Assembly (NCBI GenBank): GCA_045837725.1 | Contig: JBEWZL010000216.1 | Coordinates: 372,001-436,000, forward strand | Source: Vermamoeba vermiformis | Lineage: Eukaryota; Tubulinea; Echinamoebida | Direction of reading: 5' to 3' | DNA length: 64,000 nucleotides | Part shown: piece by piece, positions 1-10,475 of the stretch | Layout of the letters: each line of letters begins with the position of its first letter | How positions within the stretch are numbered: position 1 is the first letter of the stretch | Position numbers and translations under genes: made by a program | The notes under the pieces: generated by a model | Told to the model about the DNA's origin: nothing | What the model saw: the letters and a program-made list of their open reading frames with translations, nothing else | Database searches by the model: none

Positions 1-1658
1 CCGAGCCAGTGACACCTGTCACACCGCGCACTCCACCCGCCAACAAGATGTACATACCGCGCTATCGATCAGGGGCCTGGGCAATACTGATCAGCATGCT
101 GACTGCTGCACGTGAGGAGGGTGAGGGCGATGACACGTGTCAAACACTGATGTCCAAGGAGGAGATTGTCATGCGCGCTCGACCCCTCAGCACTGCGAGC
201 TTTGAAGCGGAACAACAAGTCTTTGATCTCGCCAACAAATCCACCGAAGAGCTCGAGCGCGAGATCACGTGCCCTGGTGGATACACCGCGTGGAGTGCCA
301 TGACTAAATTAAGAAGTCGCGGACTCGTGGAAGTGAAGGTCATGAACAACGTGCACATGTTCCGCTTGACCAAATCGGGCAAAGACTTGGCCAAGAAGCT
401 ATTTTTAGCTGCGCAACAACTCGACGAAGACCCGCGCGAGATTGCCACGCCAAAGAGGGCACGCGAAGGTACGTGGAGGACTGTTGTTGACACTTGACTG
501 ACACTTTGACAGCTGTGGATGATGACAGAACGCCAAAAAAGCGACGCATTGACACGTGTCAAACAGAGACTTCCAACAACATCAACGTGAACAATGTCGA
601 TGTGATTGACGTCGAGTCAGGGCCTGATCCCACCACCGTGCAATCTCCGCTCAAGACAGTGACACCTGTCAAACACGCACCTCAACCGAGCCACGTGACA
701 GATGTGCGCACCATTCTCAGCAGCCCTCACGCACGAGTGGTGCTATTAATAGACAATCGCGAGCTGAACCGCGACACCACCCGTTCACTGAAAGACAAAT
801 TAACTGAACTCGGCGTGGTGTGTATCTCGCGCAATCTCGAGCTCGGTGGTACGTACCAAATTAGGCAATATGAACTAATTTTCACTGAACAGACATGATG
901 TGGGTGGTGACTGATGCCCCAGCCCTGGTAGATGGCACGCACGCACCTGAACTCGACGCGCGTCAAGTGGTGTTGAATGTCATTGTGGAGCGCAAGACCA
1001 TTGGAGATCTGCGCTCAAGCTTGGCTGACGGCAGGTACGGTGTTTGACACGTGTCATTGCGAGGTCTGTACTGACACGTCACAGGTACAAAGAACAGAAA
1101 TTCCGCTTGAAGAAAAGTGGCATCAGTCGCGTGCTGTACGTGATTGAAGGGGCAGTGGAAGATGAGACTTTCAGACCTCTGCTCAGCGCCATTCAGTGCA
1201 GCATGAGCGTTCATGAATCGATCGAGCCAGTGCGCACCAAGGGCGAGGAAGACACCGCGATATACCTGTCACACGTCACGCAGTACCTCACTCGACAACT
1301 CGACGCGTACCGTGCAGGGGATGGCAGTGCAGTGCCCGCGTGGAGCAGTGCCGTGACCCTGGCCGAGTGGTGGCACACTGCCAGCAAGTCCAAGCACCTG
1401 ACACTCAGCGATGTCTTTGCCAAACAGCTGCTCATGCTCAAACAGCTCACTCCGCAGCGCGTGGCAGCTATCGTGCAGCAGTACCCGACACCGCGCTCAC
1501 TGCTCGCTGCGTACAATGCGCGCGAGGTGGATCCACGTGGGCGCGATGAACTGCTCGCGGACCTCAAGACTGGGGCTGACAAGAAACGCATTGGACTTGC
1601 CACCAGTCAGCGCGTCAGTCTGTTCTACAACCACATCGGTGACAATCTCACGCTCTAG
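1..1658 (+). CDS. MUS81: MUS81 structure-specific endonuclease subunit, 5' end outside the window
   Basis: Catalytic subunit of the nuclear MUS81-EME endonuclease, which cuts branched recombination and stalled-fork intermediates. Exons are <1-468, 513-848, 893-1034 and 1085-1658; the joined frame is open for 505 codons to TAG. Seen: the MUS81 winged-helix start (YIPRYRSGAW), the XPF-family nuclease core LLIDNRE, the metal-site motif VERKTIGDL followed by DGRYKEQKFRL, and a C-terminal region where HhH2 is expected. All introns are 44-50 nt. Intron 3 carries the palindrome TGACACGTGTCA and intron 1 ends TTTGACAG before CTGTGG. The N-terminal HhH part lies upstream of base 1. Family identity is secure from the order of motifs; the exact 5' end cannot be judged. 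Confidence 0.93.
131..142. repeat. First exact copy of the dispersed palindrome TGACACGTGTCA
   Basis: Exact 12-mers were located at 131, 550, 1045, 3696, 9943, 21782, 22302, 23004, 37521, 37756, 40046, 52863, 54742, 58104 and 58717; others may have been missed. One-step variants TGACACCTGTCA/TGACAGGTGTCA (10, 660, 3918, 4934, 8559, 8966, 34059), TGACAGCTGTCA (4011, 8603, 37980) and TGACACGCGTCA types (43672, 44211) also occur. Chance predicts about 0.004 copies of one 12-mer in 64 kb. Confidence 0.92.
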
Positions 1659-1807
1659 TGTCAACAGCACTGATTGGTGGTCGATCACGTGACGCGGTGC
1701 AGTTCTCGGAGAAATTTCTGACTTTGTGACCGCGACGGAGCGATTTGTTTGCGCCATGTTAAGCTCGAATTTGAGTTGAATAAGCACGACTATACAACGC
1801 AGTATAT

Positions 1808-2990
1808 ATGGAACACTTGCCTATTGATATAGTGCTTATTCGCCACGGTGAATCCGAAGGCAACCTCGCGCAGTCCAGATCCAAGAAAGGTATGCGCTTT
1901 AATTTTCCGAAAACATTGATATTTTTAATATGAATTTGGTATCACATCAATATAAAACAAATTATATGGCCTTAACCAATGAAGCTTGGTGGATTTGAAT
2001 TAATGAATCCGATAGGTGACGAAGGCGACTGGACTCAGGAATTTAAGGAGCGCCATACCTCGCGCTACCGACTCACTGACAAGGGTCGCGTGCAGGCTGA
2101 GATCGCTGGCAAATGGGTGAGTATAGATCGAGATCTGAAGAACAATTTCTTAAAACTTCCTAAAAAACACTTTGATTGACCCATTTCTCTGCGACTATAG
2201 GTGAAAGAGAATATAGCTGAGCGCTTTGATCGCTATTACTGCAGCGAGTACACGCGTGCCATGGAGACCGCAGCACTGCTCGACATGAAGGGCGCCAAGT
2301 GGTTTGTAGGTGCGTTGATTATGACTGCTTTATATACATATATGCATACATATATATAAGTGAGCCCTACTCATCGCGTGCACAGAGTTCTATCTCCGCG
2401 AGCGCGATCAAGGCATTCTGGCGCAGAAGAGTCACGAAGAGCGCAAGAAGAGCTACAGCGACGAGCTCGACAAGCGCGCACGTGACGCCTTCTACTGGTC
2501 TGCACCGGGGGGCGAGTCACTGGCCAATGCCTGTCTGCGCGTCGATCGCGTGCTGACTCAACTGCGCGAGAGCTGTTCAGGGTTCCGCGTGGTGCTGGTG
2601 TGTCACGGCAACATCATGCTCGCGTTCAGAATCAGATTGGAGCGCATGAAGCAGAGCACCTTCAGAACACTGCTCGGCAATGCGCAGGAGAAGGTGCATC
2701 ACTGTCAGATCTTGCACTACACGCGTCGCAATCCCGTCACTGGCGAGATAGCCCCGCATATTAATTGGATGCGTAGTGTCTGTCCCTGGGACGCCACACT
2801 CAGCAGCAACACGTGGCACGAGATTGAGCGGCCTGTGTGGACCAATGCAGATCTGCTCGAAGAGGTGCAGCAAATAGCGCAGCTCGTGAATAACAAGCCT
2901 GGCAAATATAGATCGAGCACGACTACTTCAGAGCTGTTGGGCGATGAGAAGGCTGAAGAGCTGAACGCGGTAGATCCGGAGTTTGTGTAG
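1808..2990 (+). CDS. Histidine phosphatase (phosphoglycerate-mutase-like) superfamily protein
   Basis: A 298-residue protein from exons 1808-1889, 2016-2116, 2201-2309 and 2386-2990. The phosphohistidine motif RHGES lies at residues 12-16 and the second catalytic histidine in VCHGN within the last exon, so the fold and the phospho-histidine mechanism are clear. The insert between them is charged (KSHEERKKSYSDELDKRA), unlike glycolytic phosphoglycerate mutase, so a phosphatase acting on another phosphorylated substrate is more likely; the substrate cannot be told. The start codon directly follows a TATATA run at 1803-1808. The C-terminal 100 residues have no motif I recognise. Confidence 0.85.
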
Positions 2991-3198
2991 CGGATGTGGC
3001 ACTGTACTGCACCATAAATCAATGTACATATCTGTAGTTCTCATTGTATTAGTAGTGTGTGTATATGATACAGTTCATAGTTCATTGTGTACCAGCAGAT
3101 TGAGTGAAAAGGCTGCAATCAGATCCAGCCATTTGTTTCTAACCCGAGCCACGCAATAACAAACACTTGCGTTGTATATAAGTATTCAATATATCACA

Positions 3199-4093
3199 AT
3201 GACATATTATCACTTCCTTAATTGCCTCGCTGTGGCCTTTTTGCCCTATTTTGTTACATACAAAGCCTCGCATCTGTAAGTCTAAAAAAATATCCTTGAA
3301 TTATCATAAAATAATTCGACAATATTTTTAAAATTATACATCATTTACGAATAATGCGTGAAAATTGTTTCCGCGAGATACAAATTTTTCTAATTTTTTT
3401 TAACCCAGATCTGAATATGGAGCTGTTAGGGCAGTATTAATCGGTGTATTTGGCTACTTAACGACGCAAATGATTCAAGTAATGCAACATAATTGTAATA
3501 ATCAAAGTAGCTAACACTATGAACTTCAGCTGGTCATTCAGTCATCAATAATTTCCACCGAATCCGCTGTGTTCAACATCACTCAGGTACGTTTCTGATG
3601 ATCACTACTAAATATCACTCCGCTCACATGCACCGCTTAGGAGGCACTCAAATTTGTGATTGGTTTGGTGTCTGTGAGTGGCATGGCAATGTCACTGACA
3701 CGTGTCAAAGACAAAGAGACACGTGTGTTGGGTGTGGGTCTGGGCTGGGGCCTCGGTGAATGCATCGCACGACGTGTTGTTCCGCTCTATCTCATGGCCT
3801 CGGGATACGATTGGTCCGTGCAACATCTCTTGGTGGCACTCGAGTCCTTGCCCGTGTTGTTGCTGTCCCTCGCCCTCGCTACCCTTGTGACACTCTCCAA
3901 CCGCCGCGTCGTGCAAGTGACACCTGTCAGACTGGGACTCGCACTGGTGCTGCTCACTGGTCCACTGTTCAGCTACCTCGCGCACGTGACTGTGTTCGCT
4001 GAATGGCAATTGACAGCTGTCAAATTGGGCTACGCACTGCTCACCGCGCTGTACACGCGCCATTTGTGGAATTCCGCACCACGCAGTCAATAA
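3199..4093 (+). CDS. TMEM147: TMEM147, ER multipass-translocon (BOS complex) membrane protein
   Basis: A 218-residue multispanning ER membrane protein; the human protein has 224 residues. Exons are 3199-3275, 3409-3478, 3530-3586 and 3641-4093. Seen: the family start MTYYHFLNCLAVAFLPYF and VTYKASHLSEYGA, close to human TMEM147, then hydrophobic segments through to the C terminus, including the conserved GLGWGLGECIARRVVPL helix. In animals TMEM147 pairs with nicalin and NOMO at the Sec61 translocon; that role is taken from the family. The last exon contains three copies of the palindrome family (3696 TGACACGTGTCA, 3918 TGACACCTGTCA, 4011 TGACAGCTGTCA), all translated in frame. AATAAA overlaps the stop codon. 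Confidence 0.93.
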
Positions 4094-4250
4094 ACAACTA
4101 ACTAACTGCAATATTTCCTAATTTGGCTATTTAAATATTTCGTACTATCAGTTTATTTCCGAGCTATAAAAGTACACTGTACAAGAATTAACATTGCAGT
4201 TTTGAAGTGAAAAAAGTATTTGACACAGACGATATTACCAAATAAGGCAA

Positions 4251-6102
4251 TTACTCATCACCCTCGTCCTCGTCTTCATCGTCTGACCAATCAGACCAGT
4301 CCCCGTCACCACCACCAGGCTCAGGCATCTCCGCCATAGCTTTGCGATGTCGTTCCATGGCCATTTTGAGCACGGAAGTCACATCGGCAGGCGGCGCAGG
4401 ACTCGATGTCGATGCCTCGCGCGCCACTGGTCGCAGCACGGCACCCTTCTTGACGTCATCCAAGAACGAGCTGCGCGACCCTGAACTGCTGACACCCCCG
4501 CTGGAGGGCTGGGGAGGGGGTGGAGGAGCAGCGGCGTTGGTGTTCTTGGCAGGGGCGGGGGGTGGTGGAGGAGGAGGGGGCGGCGCTGCACCGCCTGACA
4601 CGAGGGGCGGGGGTGTCGGGGCCACAATGCCACTCGGAATGGGTGGAGGGGGCAGCGGCAAGTCCGCGACACCGGTGGTGACAGGCAGGGGCAGGGGTGC
4701 GGGCAAGAGCGCGGTGTCAATGGGCTCGGGGGGCAGGGGCAGCGAGGTGGCCGCGTTGTTCATGATCTCAAACACCTCTTTGGCCAGCGAGCTGTTCTCT
4801 TGCAGATCGTGCTTGGTGAGACCAATCGACTTGAACAGTTCCTTCCAGTCGCCAGGGATGTTCGAGATGTCAAAGCCGCCGTCTGCTGTCCAGCCCACGT
4901 GACTCTCGTGCTTGAAGTTGGTCGGGGCCGAAGTGACACCTGTCAAACACTGGTCAGCACCGTACAACTCCTTATTTGTAAGTGCTACATACGCGTGTCA
5001 ATGTACTGAATGAAGACGCGAATACGACCAGCGACCTCTTTGTTGTCGAGCAGCAGATCGTACCACTTGTACTGGTAGCTCGGCGAGTCAAAGTCGCGCA
5101 CAGCACCGCGCAGGGGGAAGGTGACCTCGCCGTAGTACTTGCCCTTTGAGGTCGTCGGCTTCTCACCGCTGCACACGCGCACTGCTACGATCTCGCTCTC
5201 CGCATCCGTCACGTCCCTGGCTGCAGATCAGTACCCTGCTATATGTGTGTGCAGCGTATATGTCACTTACAGTTGAAAGGCCTCGTTCCAGCTGGGCTCT
5301 AATGTCTTCTTCTGCTTCGCTGTAGCAAAGGCTTTGCGCCCATCCTTGTCGCCGAGCACTTCGCGCATGTAGATGAATGCTGCGGGTGAAGGTGCGTCTT
5401 TGCTAATCTCTGCTTTGAGCTCTGCAGACACCACTGCGCAACACTAGCGTCAGAATGTGCAGATCCATGGCAAATTGAATTAAAAAATATTAAATATTCT
5501 ATTAAATACTATGGTGTGCATATAAATTAAGAATACCACACCATAATTCATATCAAGCATATATTCGAATAATTGAGCCACAAACACCAACACTTACATT
5601 GAATCTTGACCGAGCAGGGAGTGGTGCCCTTTTCAGCTTTGAGTGGCTTGCTGGGCTCAGGTGGCTTCTCGAGTGCCTTCTTCTTCTTGGTGCCATTGGT
5701 GCTCTTCTTCTTCTTCTTGGTGCCGTTAGTCGCGCTCTTCTTCTTCTTGCTCTCTTTGCCCGATCCAGACCCAGTCAAGCTGCGCGCTGATTGCGGTGCT
5801 GCCAGATTGGTGTCGCTAGTGGCACTCGCTTGCAGATTGACTTGCGAGGTCTTGGTGTTGAGTACGGGGGGTGGCGGCAGTGCGGCAGGGGTGGGCTGAG
5901 ATTCAACGACCTGCACGTAGGAGGCCGGGAACCAGCCAATGCCAGAGCCGTCAGGTTTCTGTGCCTGCCACCAGACACCGCGCCCATCAGTGCCGAGCAC
6001 TTCGAGCTCCAAGCCCACTGTCAGCGAGAGCTCCGTGGCTGAACTCGCGCTGTAGGGGGCAATGGCTTTGACGTGAAAGGGAGGCTGTAACTGTTCAGTC
6101 AT
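4251..6102 (-). CDS. WASP-like Arp2/3 activator with N-terminal SH3 and C2 domains
   Basis: A 526-residue protein; exons in transcript order 6102-5598, 5433-5271, 5216-4993, 4939-4251, all joining in frame. Domain order: SH3 (about 7-67; ALYDF-like APYSASSATELSL, GIGWFPASYV), lysine-rich stretch (about 115-150), C2-like domain (about 160-295; begins VKIQLVSAELKAEI, contains KKTLEPSWNEAF, ends GRIRVFIQYI), CRIB/GBD (about 301-345; HESHVGWTADGGFDI), proline-rich region (about 360-443), WH2 (about 450-467; FLDDVKKGAVLRPV), a central amphipathic helix and an acidic tail with two tryptophans (DWSDWSDDEDEDE). The C-terminal half is standard WASP: Cdc42/Rac-relieved autoinhibition, actin and Arp2/3 binding. 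The usual N-terminal WH1 domain is absent and replaced by SH3 plus C2. The last acceptor is TTTGACAG joined to GTGTCA. It is divergent from SelK. Confidence 0.9.
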
Positions 6103-6446
6103 GTGCTCGTGGATGTCAGTCGTGTGAGTGTTGATTGGGCGAGGTAATTAATAATATATTTTTAATTAAATATTCTCTTTTGTTAAATCCGTTAATTGCT
6201 GCACTGCTGGTGAAAGAGCTCCAATAACAACGGGGCAGTGCCTAGTATACTCCAAATAATGCACTTGAGTGAGCAGGGACTAGTGGTGAAACAGAGAATC
6301 AATGATAATAATTAAATTGCTTTTGTGCAACTTTTTTCCAGCAGATCTTGCGCCCTGATTGAAATTTGAAGGGTGTGACGTCACTCACGCACCTCGTCCT
6401 CATTAATAACACACGTTGTATATATAGACACCACAGCTCTCCACTC
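6103..6446. promoter_or_regulatory. Divergent intergenic region between the WASP-like gene and SelK
   Basis: These 344 bp separate two head-to-head start codons. A full CRE-type palindrome TGACGTCA lies at 6376-6383 and a TATATATAG run at 6419-6427, close to the SelK start. No open frame or RNA gene was recognised. Promoter function is inferred from position. Confidence 0.45.
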
Positions 6447-6971
6447 ATGGTGCATATTGATAAGAACGGTAATTTCAAGACCGCGTGAAGTGAATGTAGC
6501 GTTAATAGGTTTGATTGGACAGGACAAATTCGCGATCAGCGGCCATTCAGCATTGGTCTTATATTCTCATATATATGGGCCCTATTCAATGCGATTTATT
6601 TGTTGTAAGTGCAGATTCAATTTCGCGAGTAATAATTATTATTCTAATTCGATTTCTTTTCTCAGTTTCGCAACGTTCTTCAGAGTAAGTCACCAATCAA
6701 TATAACATATTATGCGTGCCCATGCGATTAATTCCGCCGCTAATGGTGCGTTATTAGACGGATCTCGACTATCGTGGCAATGTCAAATCCACCAAGGGTA
6801 ATTGGAGCTCAGCACCGCCCCCACGCAACACACGCCCATATGGCAGTGGTGGCAGCAACATCCGCACCACCAAGGGTATGTTAGCAGCGATACTAGTGCA
6901 TATTCAGAGCTAACGGAGCTGGAGCAGATGTGGCTGATTGCAGTGCCCCTGGAGGCGCATGAGGACGTTAG
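6447..6971 (+). CDS. SELENOK: Selenoprotein K, UGA-encoded selenocysteine at residue 92
   Basis: A single-pass ER membrane protein of 94 residues, the length of human SelK. Exons: 6447-6468, 6523-6604, 6666-6684, 6758-6875, 6928-6971. Seen: MVHIDKNGQIRDQRPFS (compare the SelK start with NGQVLDSRSQSPW), one transmembrane helix (about 18-38, FSYIWALFNAIYLFFATFF), a Gly/Pro/Arg-rich cytosolic tail, and the ending PGGA-UGA-GGA-CGT-TAG, i.e. PGGAUGR; human SelK ends GGUGR with Sec at 92. The UGA is at 6960-6962 and the true stop TAG at 6969-6971. A SECIS-like hairpin follows 117 nt after the stop. Known role of the family: partner of DHHC palmitoyl transferases and ER-associated degradation. Ordinary gene callers would end it at the UGA. 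Confidence 0.9.
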
Positions 6972-7087
6972 ACAGCTCGTTCTATAGTGCTAAAATATAA
7001 GACCTAGTGTCTTCATAGCACTCACGAGCTGTCAAGTACGTCGCTAACAGTTGTGCTGCAGTTGAGTTCTTCGAGCTACATCCGCTT

Positions 7088-7158
7088 GAAGGAGGACATG
7101 ACGCGCACTGCACGAACTCTGTAATTACGAGCTGTAGTGTCGCTGAATATACCTCTTC
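7088..7158 (+). promoter_or_regulatory. SECIS element (form 2) in the SelK 3' UTR
   Basis: Read by eye: helix I GAAGGAGG (7088-7095) with CCTCTTC (7152-7158); 5' core ATGA (7098-7101) opposite TGA (7144-7146) giving the tandem G.A pairs; helix II GCG-CACTGCA with TGTAGTG-CGC, with one bulged T and a C.T mismatch next to the core; unpaired AA at 7115-7116 about 13 nt after the core; and an apical mini-stem CTC/GAG. All parts of the eukaryotic SECIS consensus are present in the right order, downstream of a UGA codon in a known selenoprotein family. Confidence 0.82.
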
Positions 7159-7288
7159 GTGCAGCACAATATCTCGCAGTTAATTGAACACCAGTAAGGC
7201 GAGTTCTCTGTACATAATTTTACTGGCCACATCTGGGTCAATTAATTACAATAAATTGCTGTTCATCAGTCTATAATTACAATCACTA

Positions 7289-7639
7289 TTATGCGCGCGT
7301 CTTCTTCTCTTCTGGAATGAGACTGAGCTGGATGCGCTCCAATCGCTCGACAATGCGTGTCAAGTGCGTGTTGATCGAGTTGAGTTTGAGCTTGGAGCTC
7401 GTCAGCTTGTCAATGTACGGCGCCACACTCGCACTCTGCTGCTGCTCGTTGAAGGCGCGCAGTTCACTGTGCAGCACGTCGATCTGCTGCGCGAGCTGTT
7501 CTTGACTCACGTACACGGCTTGGATGCGCTCGTCGCACGCACTCACTGCTGGCTGCAGCAAATTGAGCAGACCGCGACTGAGATAGTCACTCGCATCAGT
7601 GCTCGGTGCAGGCGTAGTGTTGCTGTTGTGTGCTTGCAT
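7289..7639 (-). CDS. SNAPIN: Snapin, BLOC-1/BORC subunit
   Basis: A single-exon 116-residue coiled-coil protein. The segment LLNLLQPAVSACDERIQAV, then SQEQLAQQIDVL and the PYIDKL followed by a helix ending IVERLERI follow the snapin pattern (LLRPAV, ESQVELREQID, LDPYVKKL). Snapin is a subunit shared by BLOC-1 and BORC, which act in endosome-lysosome biogenesis and lysosome positioning. No membrane segment is present. It converges with SelK and is head-to-head with CWF19L2. Confidence 0.82.
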   Translation of the reverse strand: MQAHNSNTTPAPSTDASDYLSRGLLNLLQPAVSACDERIQAVYVSQEQLAQQIDVLHSELRAFNEQQQSASVAPYIDKLTSSKLKLNSINTHLTRIVERLERIQLSLIPEEKKTRA

Positions 7640-7708
7640 TGCGTGCGTGAATGGAAATCAGATGTGCTTAGTTGATTGAACGCAGTGCAACACGAGCAGC
7701 ACGTGAAT
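7640..7708. promoter_or_regulatory. 69-bp divergent promoter, snapin/CWF19L2
   Basis: The two start codons face away from each other over only 69 bp, so core promoter elements must overlap. A CACGTG E-box-type site is at 7700-7705. No TATA run is visible. Confidence 0.45.
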
Positions 7709-10475
7709 ATGAATCGATTGGGCAACAGCAGACACGAGGACGATGAGCCCGAGAGTAATCCGCACGTAAGTAACGAGCACTAGCGCTGTTGGATCCAAAT
7801 TGAACCCAATAATAATAATTATTTTAAATATTCAATTAAATGCTTAATATAGTTGTATATGATGCAATCTAACTCAGTAATACTGTGAAAATATTCAATA
7901 ATAATGAGGGAATAATCCTCGATTATTCTCAGCATCTGACAAACACTCGTCAGTGCAGCAGTCCCATAACAATAACAGAGCACAGTGCCAGTACACACCG
8001 CGCGTACTGACCATGCACAGGTCCCACAGCTCGATGCACAACAGTTGCGCACTGCCGCCACGGAGGACGCGCAGTTCTTGGCCTTTGAAGCACAACTAGC
8101 GCGCGAGAAGGAGGTGAGTCTAAATATAGCTACGTCCAATTATAGCAATCAACGCGTGACATGTGTGACAGGAGCGCAAGCGAGCCAAGCGCGACAAGAA
8201 GGCGAAGAAGAAAGAGAAGAAAGAGAAGCACAAGAAACGCAAGCGCGAGGACAAGAGTGACAAGCGCAAGAAGGTGAGTGTACTGGCGTGGCGTGTGTGG
8301 TGTTGTATTGTAGCTGCGTAGTGTAGTGGTGTATTGTGTAGTGCTGTGATGAATAGCGAGTGTTGATGAGCGTGTGACTGACTCCCCGTTGCAGAAACGA
8401 AGAAAAAAGAATTCCGGTTCGAGTGACAGCAGTGACAGCAGTGACAGCGAGCACGTGACTGACACCCCGCACGTGACAGCAGTGGAAGGTGATGATCACG
8501 TGACCATGGAGGGGCCAGCACTGCCTCCCTCGTTCACTGAACCAGGTAAGTGTCACAATGACAGGTGTCAGCGATTGACCGGCGCTTCTAACGGTGATAT
8601 GTTGACAGCTGTCAATCCCGAGTCTCTTGCACGCGAGGACTGGATGATCAGTGCACCTAAGCGCGCACAGCCAGCACGTGTCAGTGAACCAGCGCCATCA
8701 CGTGACAGCGAGGTGACAGCAAGTGTCAAAGAGCTCAATCCCGAGCTCAATCCTGACTCGGCACTCACACGCCGCGACTATCGTGTCGGGGACGGGGGAC
8801 GAGGCTGGCGAGAGCGCGCACTGCAACGACAACGCGAGCACGTGACTGACAAGCACGAATCACGTGACAGTGAGCGCTCATCGACCAGGGCTAACCAGGG
8901 CCGTGGATGGCGCAAGAACGACAGACCACGTGATGAACACGTGACACACGTGCCTGAACAGCAAGTGACACCTGTCAGTGTGAGTGTTGCACCCAAGCCA
9001 CGTGTCTCCAGTGCGGAACAACTCAGTGAGGAGGATCGCAATCTCCTAGCCCTGGACGAGAACAAACTCGCCGCGCAGTTGGTGAAAGCCGAGATGTTGG
9101 GCAATCAGGAGCACGTGACGCGTCTGCGCGGTCAACTGGCACGTGTCAGTGAACTCAAGGCACAGCTCCGAGCACGTGATAGCACTGAACAGGACGAGCA
9201 CGTGGTCCTTATTTCTCCGCTCGATTCTTACGGCCGCGCACGTGTCAGCAGCGTAGCACGTGATCAGACAGACCAATCACGTGACAGCAGCAAATCACGT
9301 GGTCTGCACGACGAGAAAGGAGAGCGCCAAGAGTACTTCACCGACGACAATATCTCGCTCGAGGAGATGGTGCGTCGCGAGGTAAGTGAGCACGTGACTG
9401 GTGGTCAGATGCAGCCTCTGACTCATTCGCGCAGAAAGAGAGTCGCACCAACGAGTACGATCAAGTCTACGCAGCCAATGTCGCGCGCAGCAGCAAGTTC
9501 CGCACGGGCATCAGCAGCGTGGCGAACACGGACAGCGAGTTCGACGAGGCACAGTACCAGCAGTGGAGTCGCAAGGGCGAGACGAGCTACAAGCACCAGG
9601 GCAAGGAGCTCGACAAGCGCGACAAGCGTGAGCGCGATAGGGCCATCAAGGGTGAGTGCTGCGATGTCTATATAAGGCGATGATGTCTAAATATGGCACT
9701 AACACTGGCCCCCCAGACACACGTGCCCAGACTCGCGAGCAACAAGAGTGCTACCACTGCTACGAGAACAAGCGCATCAGTCCGCACCTGTTGATGAGTC
9801 TCGGCGAGCACTCCTACCTCGCACTGCCCGATCGACCGATCCTGCGCACCGATCACTGTCTCATCGTGCCACTGCAGCACCAGTACGCGGTCACTATGAT
9901 GGGTACGTTACTTGCCTGATTAGGTAATGCATCTCCGAGCACTGACACGTGTCACAGATGAGACCACGTGGAATGAAATGCGCGTGTTCATGAACAGTCT
10001 GAGCAAGATGTACGCCAAGCAGGGCAAGCAAGTGATATTCACTGAAACAGTGCTCAATCTCAAGAAGCGGCGCCACACCTACATTGAGTGCTTTGCCCTC
10101 GAGACCTCGCGCGCCCAACAAGCGAGCTCGTACTTCAAGAAAGCGATCAACGAGTCCGATGCCGAGTGGAGTCAGCACAAGAAGCTGATCGACACCACCG
10201 ACAAGGGACTGCGCCGCTCCATTCCACCGCACTTTGACTACTTCTACGTGCAGTTTGGACTGCATCAGGGCCTTGCGCACGTGATTGAAGACCACAGCAA
10301 GTTTCCGTGGTACTTTGCACGCGAGGTAATAGGTGGCATGTTGAACTTGTCGCCAGACCTCTATTTGCGACCCAAACGACAACTGCCTGATGAGGAGAAG
10401 AAGCGTGCCAAAGAGTTTTTGGCCCAGTGGCTGCCGTTTGATTGGACTGCTGAGCTGGAGGGTGGACAGCTCTAA
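7709..10475 (+). CDS. CWF19L2: CWF19-like protein 2, spliceosome-associated lariat factor
   Basis: A 698-residue protein from eight exons: 7709-7765, 8021-8113, 8172-8273, 8395-8545, 8609-9381, 9435-9651, 9717-9902, 9958-10475. The N-terminal 150 residues are basic (repeated KKEKKEKHKKRKR), the middle is low-complexity, and the C-terminal part holds the two CwfJ modules: CYHCYENKRISPHL, GHCLIVPLQH-type HIT-like motif (DHCLIVPLQHQY), then ESDAEWSQHKKLID, FGLHQGLAHVIED and AREVIGGML, all close to human CWF19L2. Fission-yeast Cwf19 and its kin act on intron-lariat spliceosomes with the debranching enzyme. The middle exon is saturated with CACGTG sites (see the repeat entry). Intron 8546-8608 ends GTTGACAG joined to CTGTCAA. 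Confidence 0.93.
8448..9397 (+). repeat. Cluster of CACGTG / TGACA palindromic sites inside the CWF19L2 coding exons
   Basis: About 20 CACGTG cores occur in 950 bp, mostly as GCACGTGAC, TCACGTGAC or GCACGTGTCAG. They are translated in all three frames, giving repeated peptides HVT, SRDS and ARVS in an otherwise low-complexity region. A random sequence of this length would hold about 0.2 CACGTG. TGACAGGTGTCA (8559) and TTGACAGCTGTCAA (around 8603) also lie within. Because the encoded peptide differs with frame, the repeated unit is the DNA, not the protein. Confidence 0.8.

Noticed and set aside
4342-4902. Plus-strand glycine-rich frame of 186 codons
   Set aside because: It is the antisense shadow of the proline-rich part of the WASP-like gene.
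6798-6812. Apparent 15-nt intron (gtaattggagctcag) in SelK
   Set aside because: Reading through it keeps the frame and gives a sensible Gly/Pro-rich tail; 15 nt is too short compared with the 44-nt minimum seen here.
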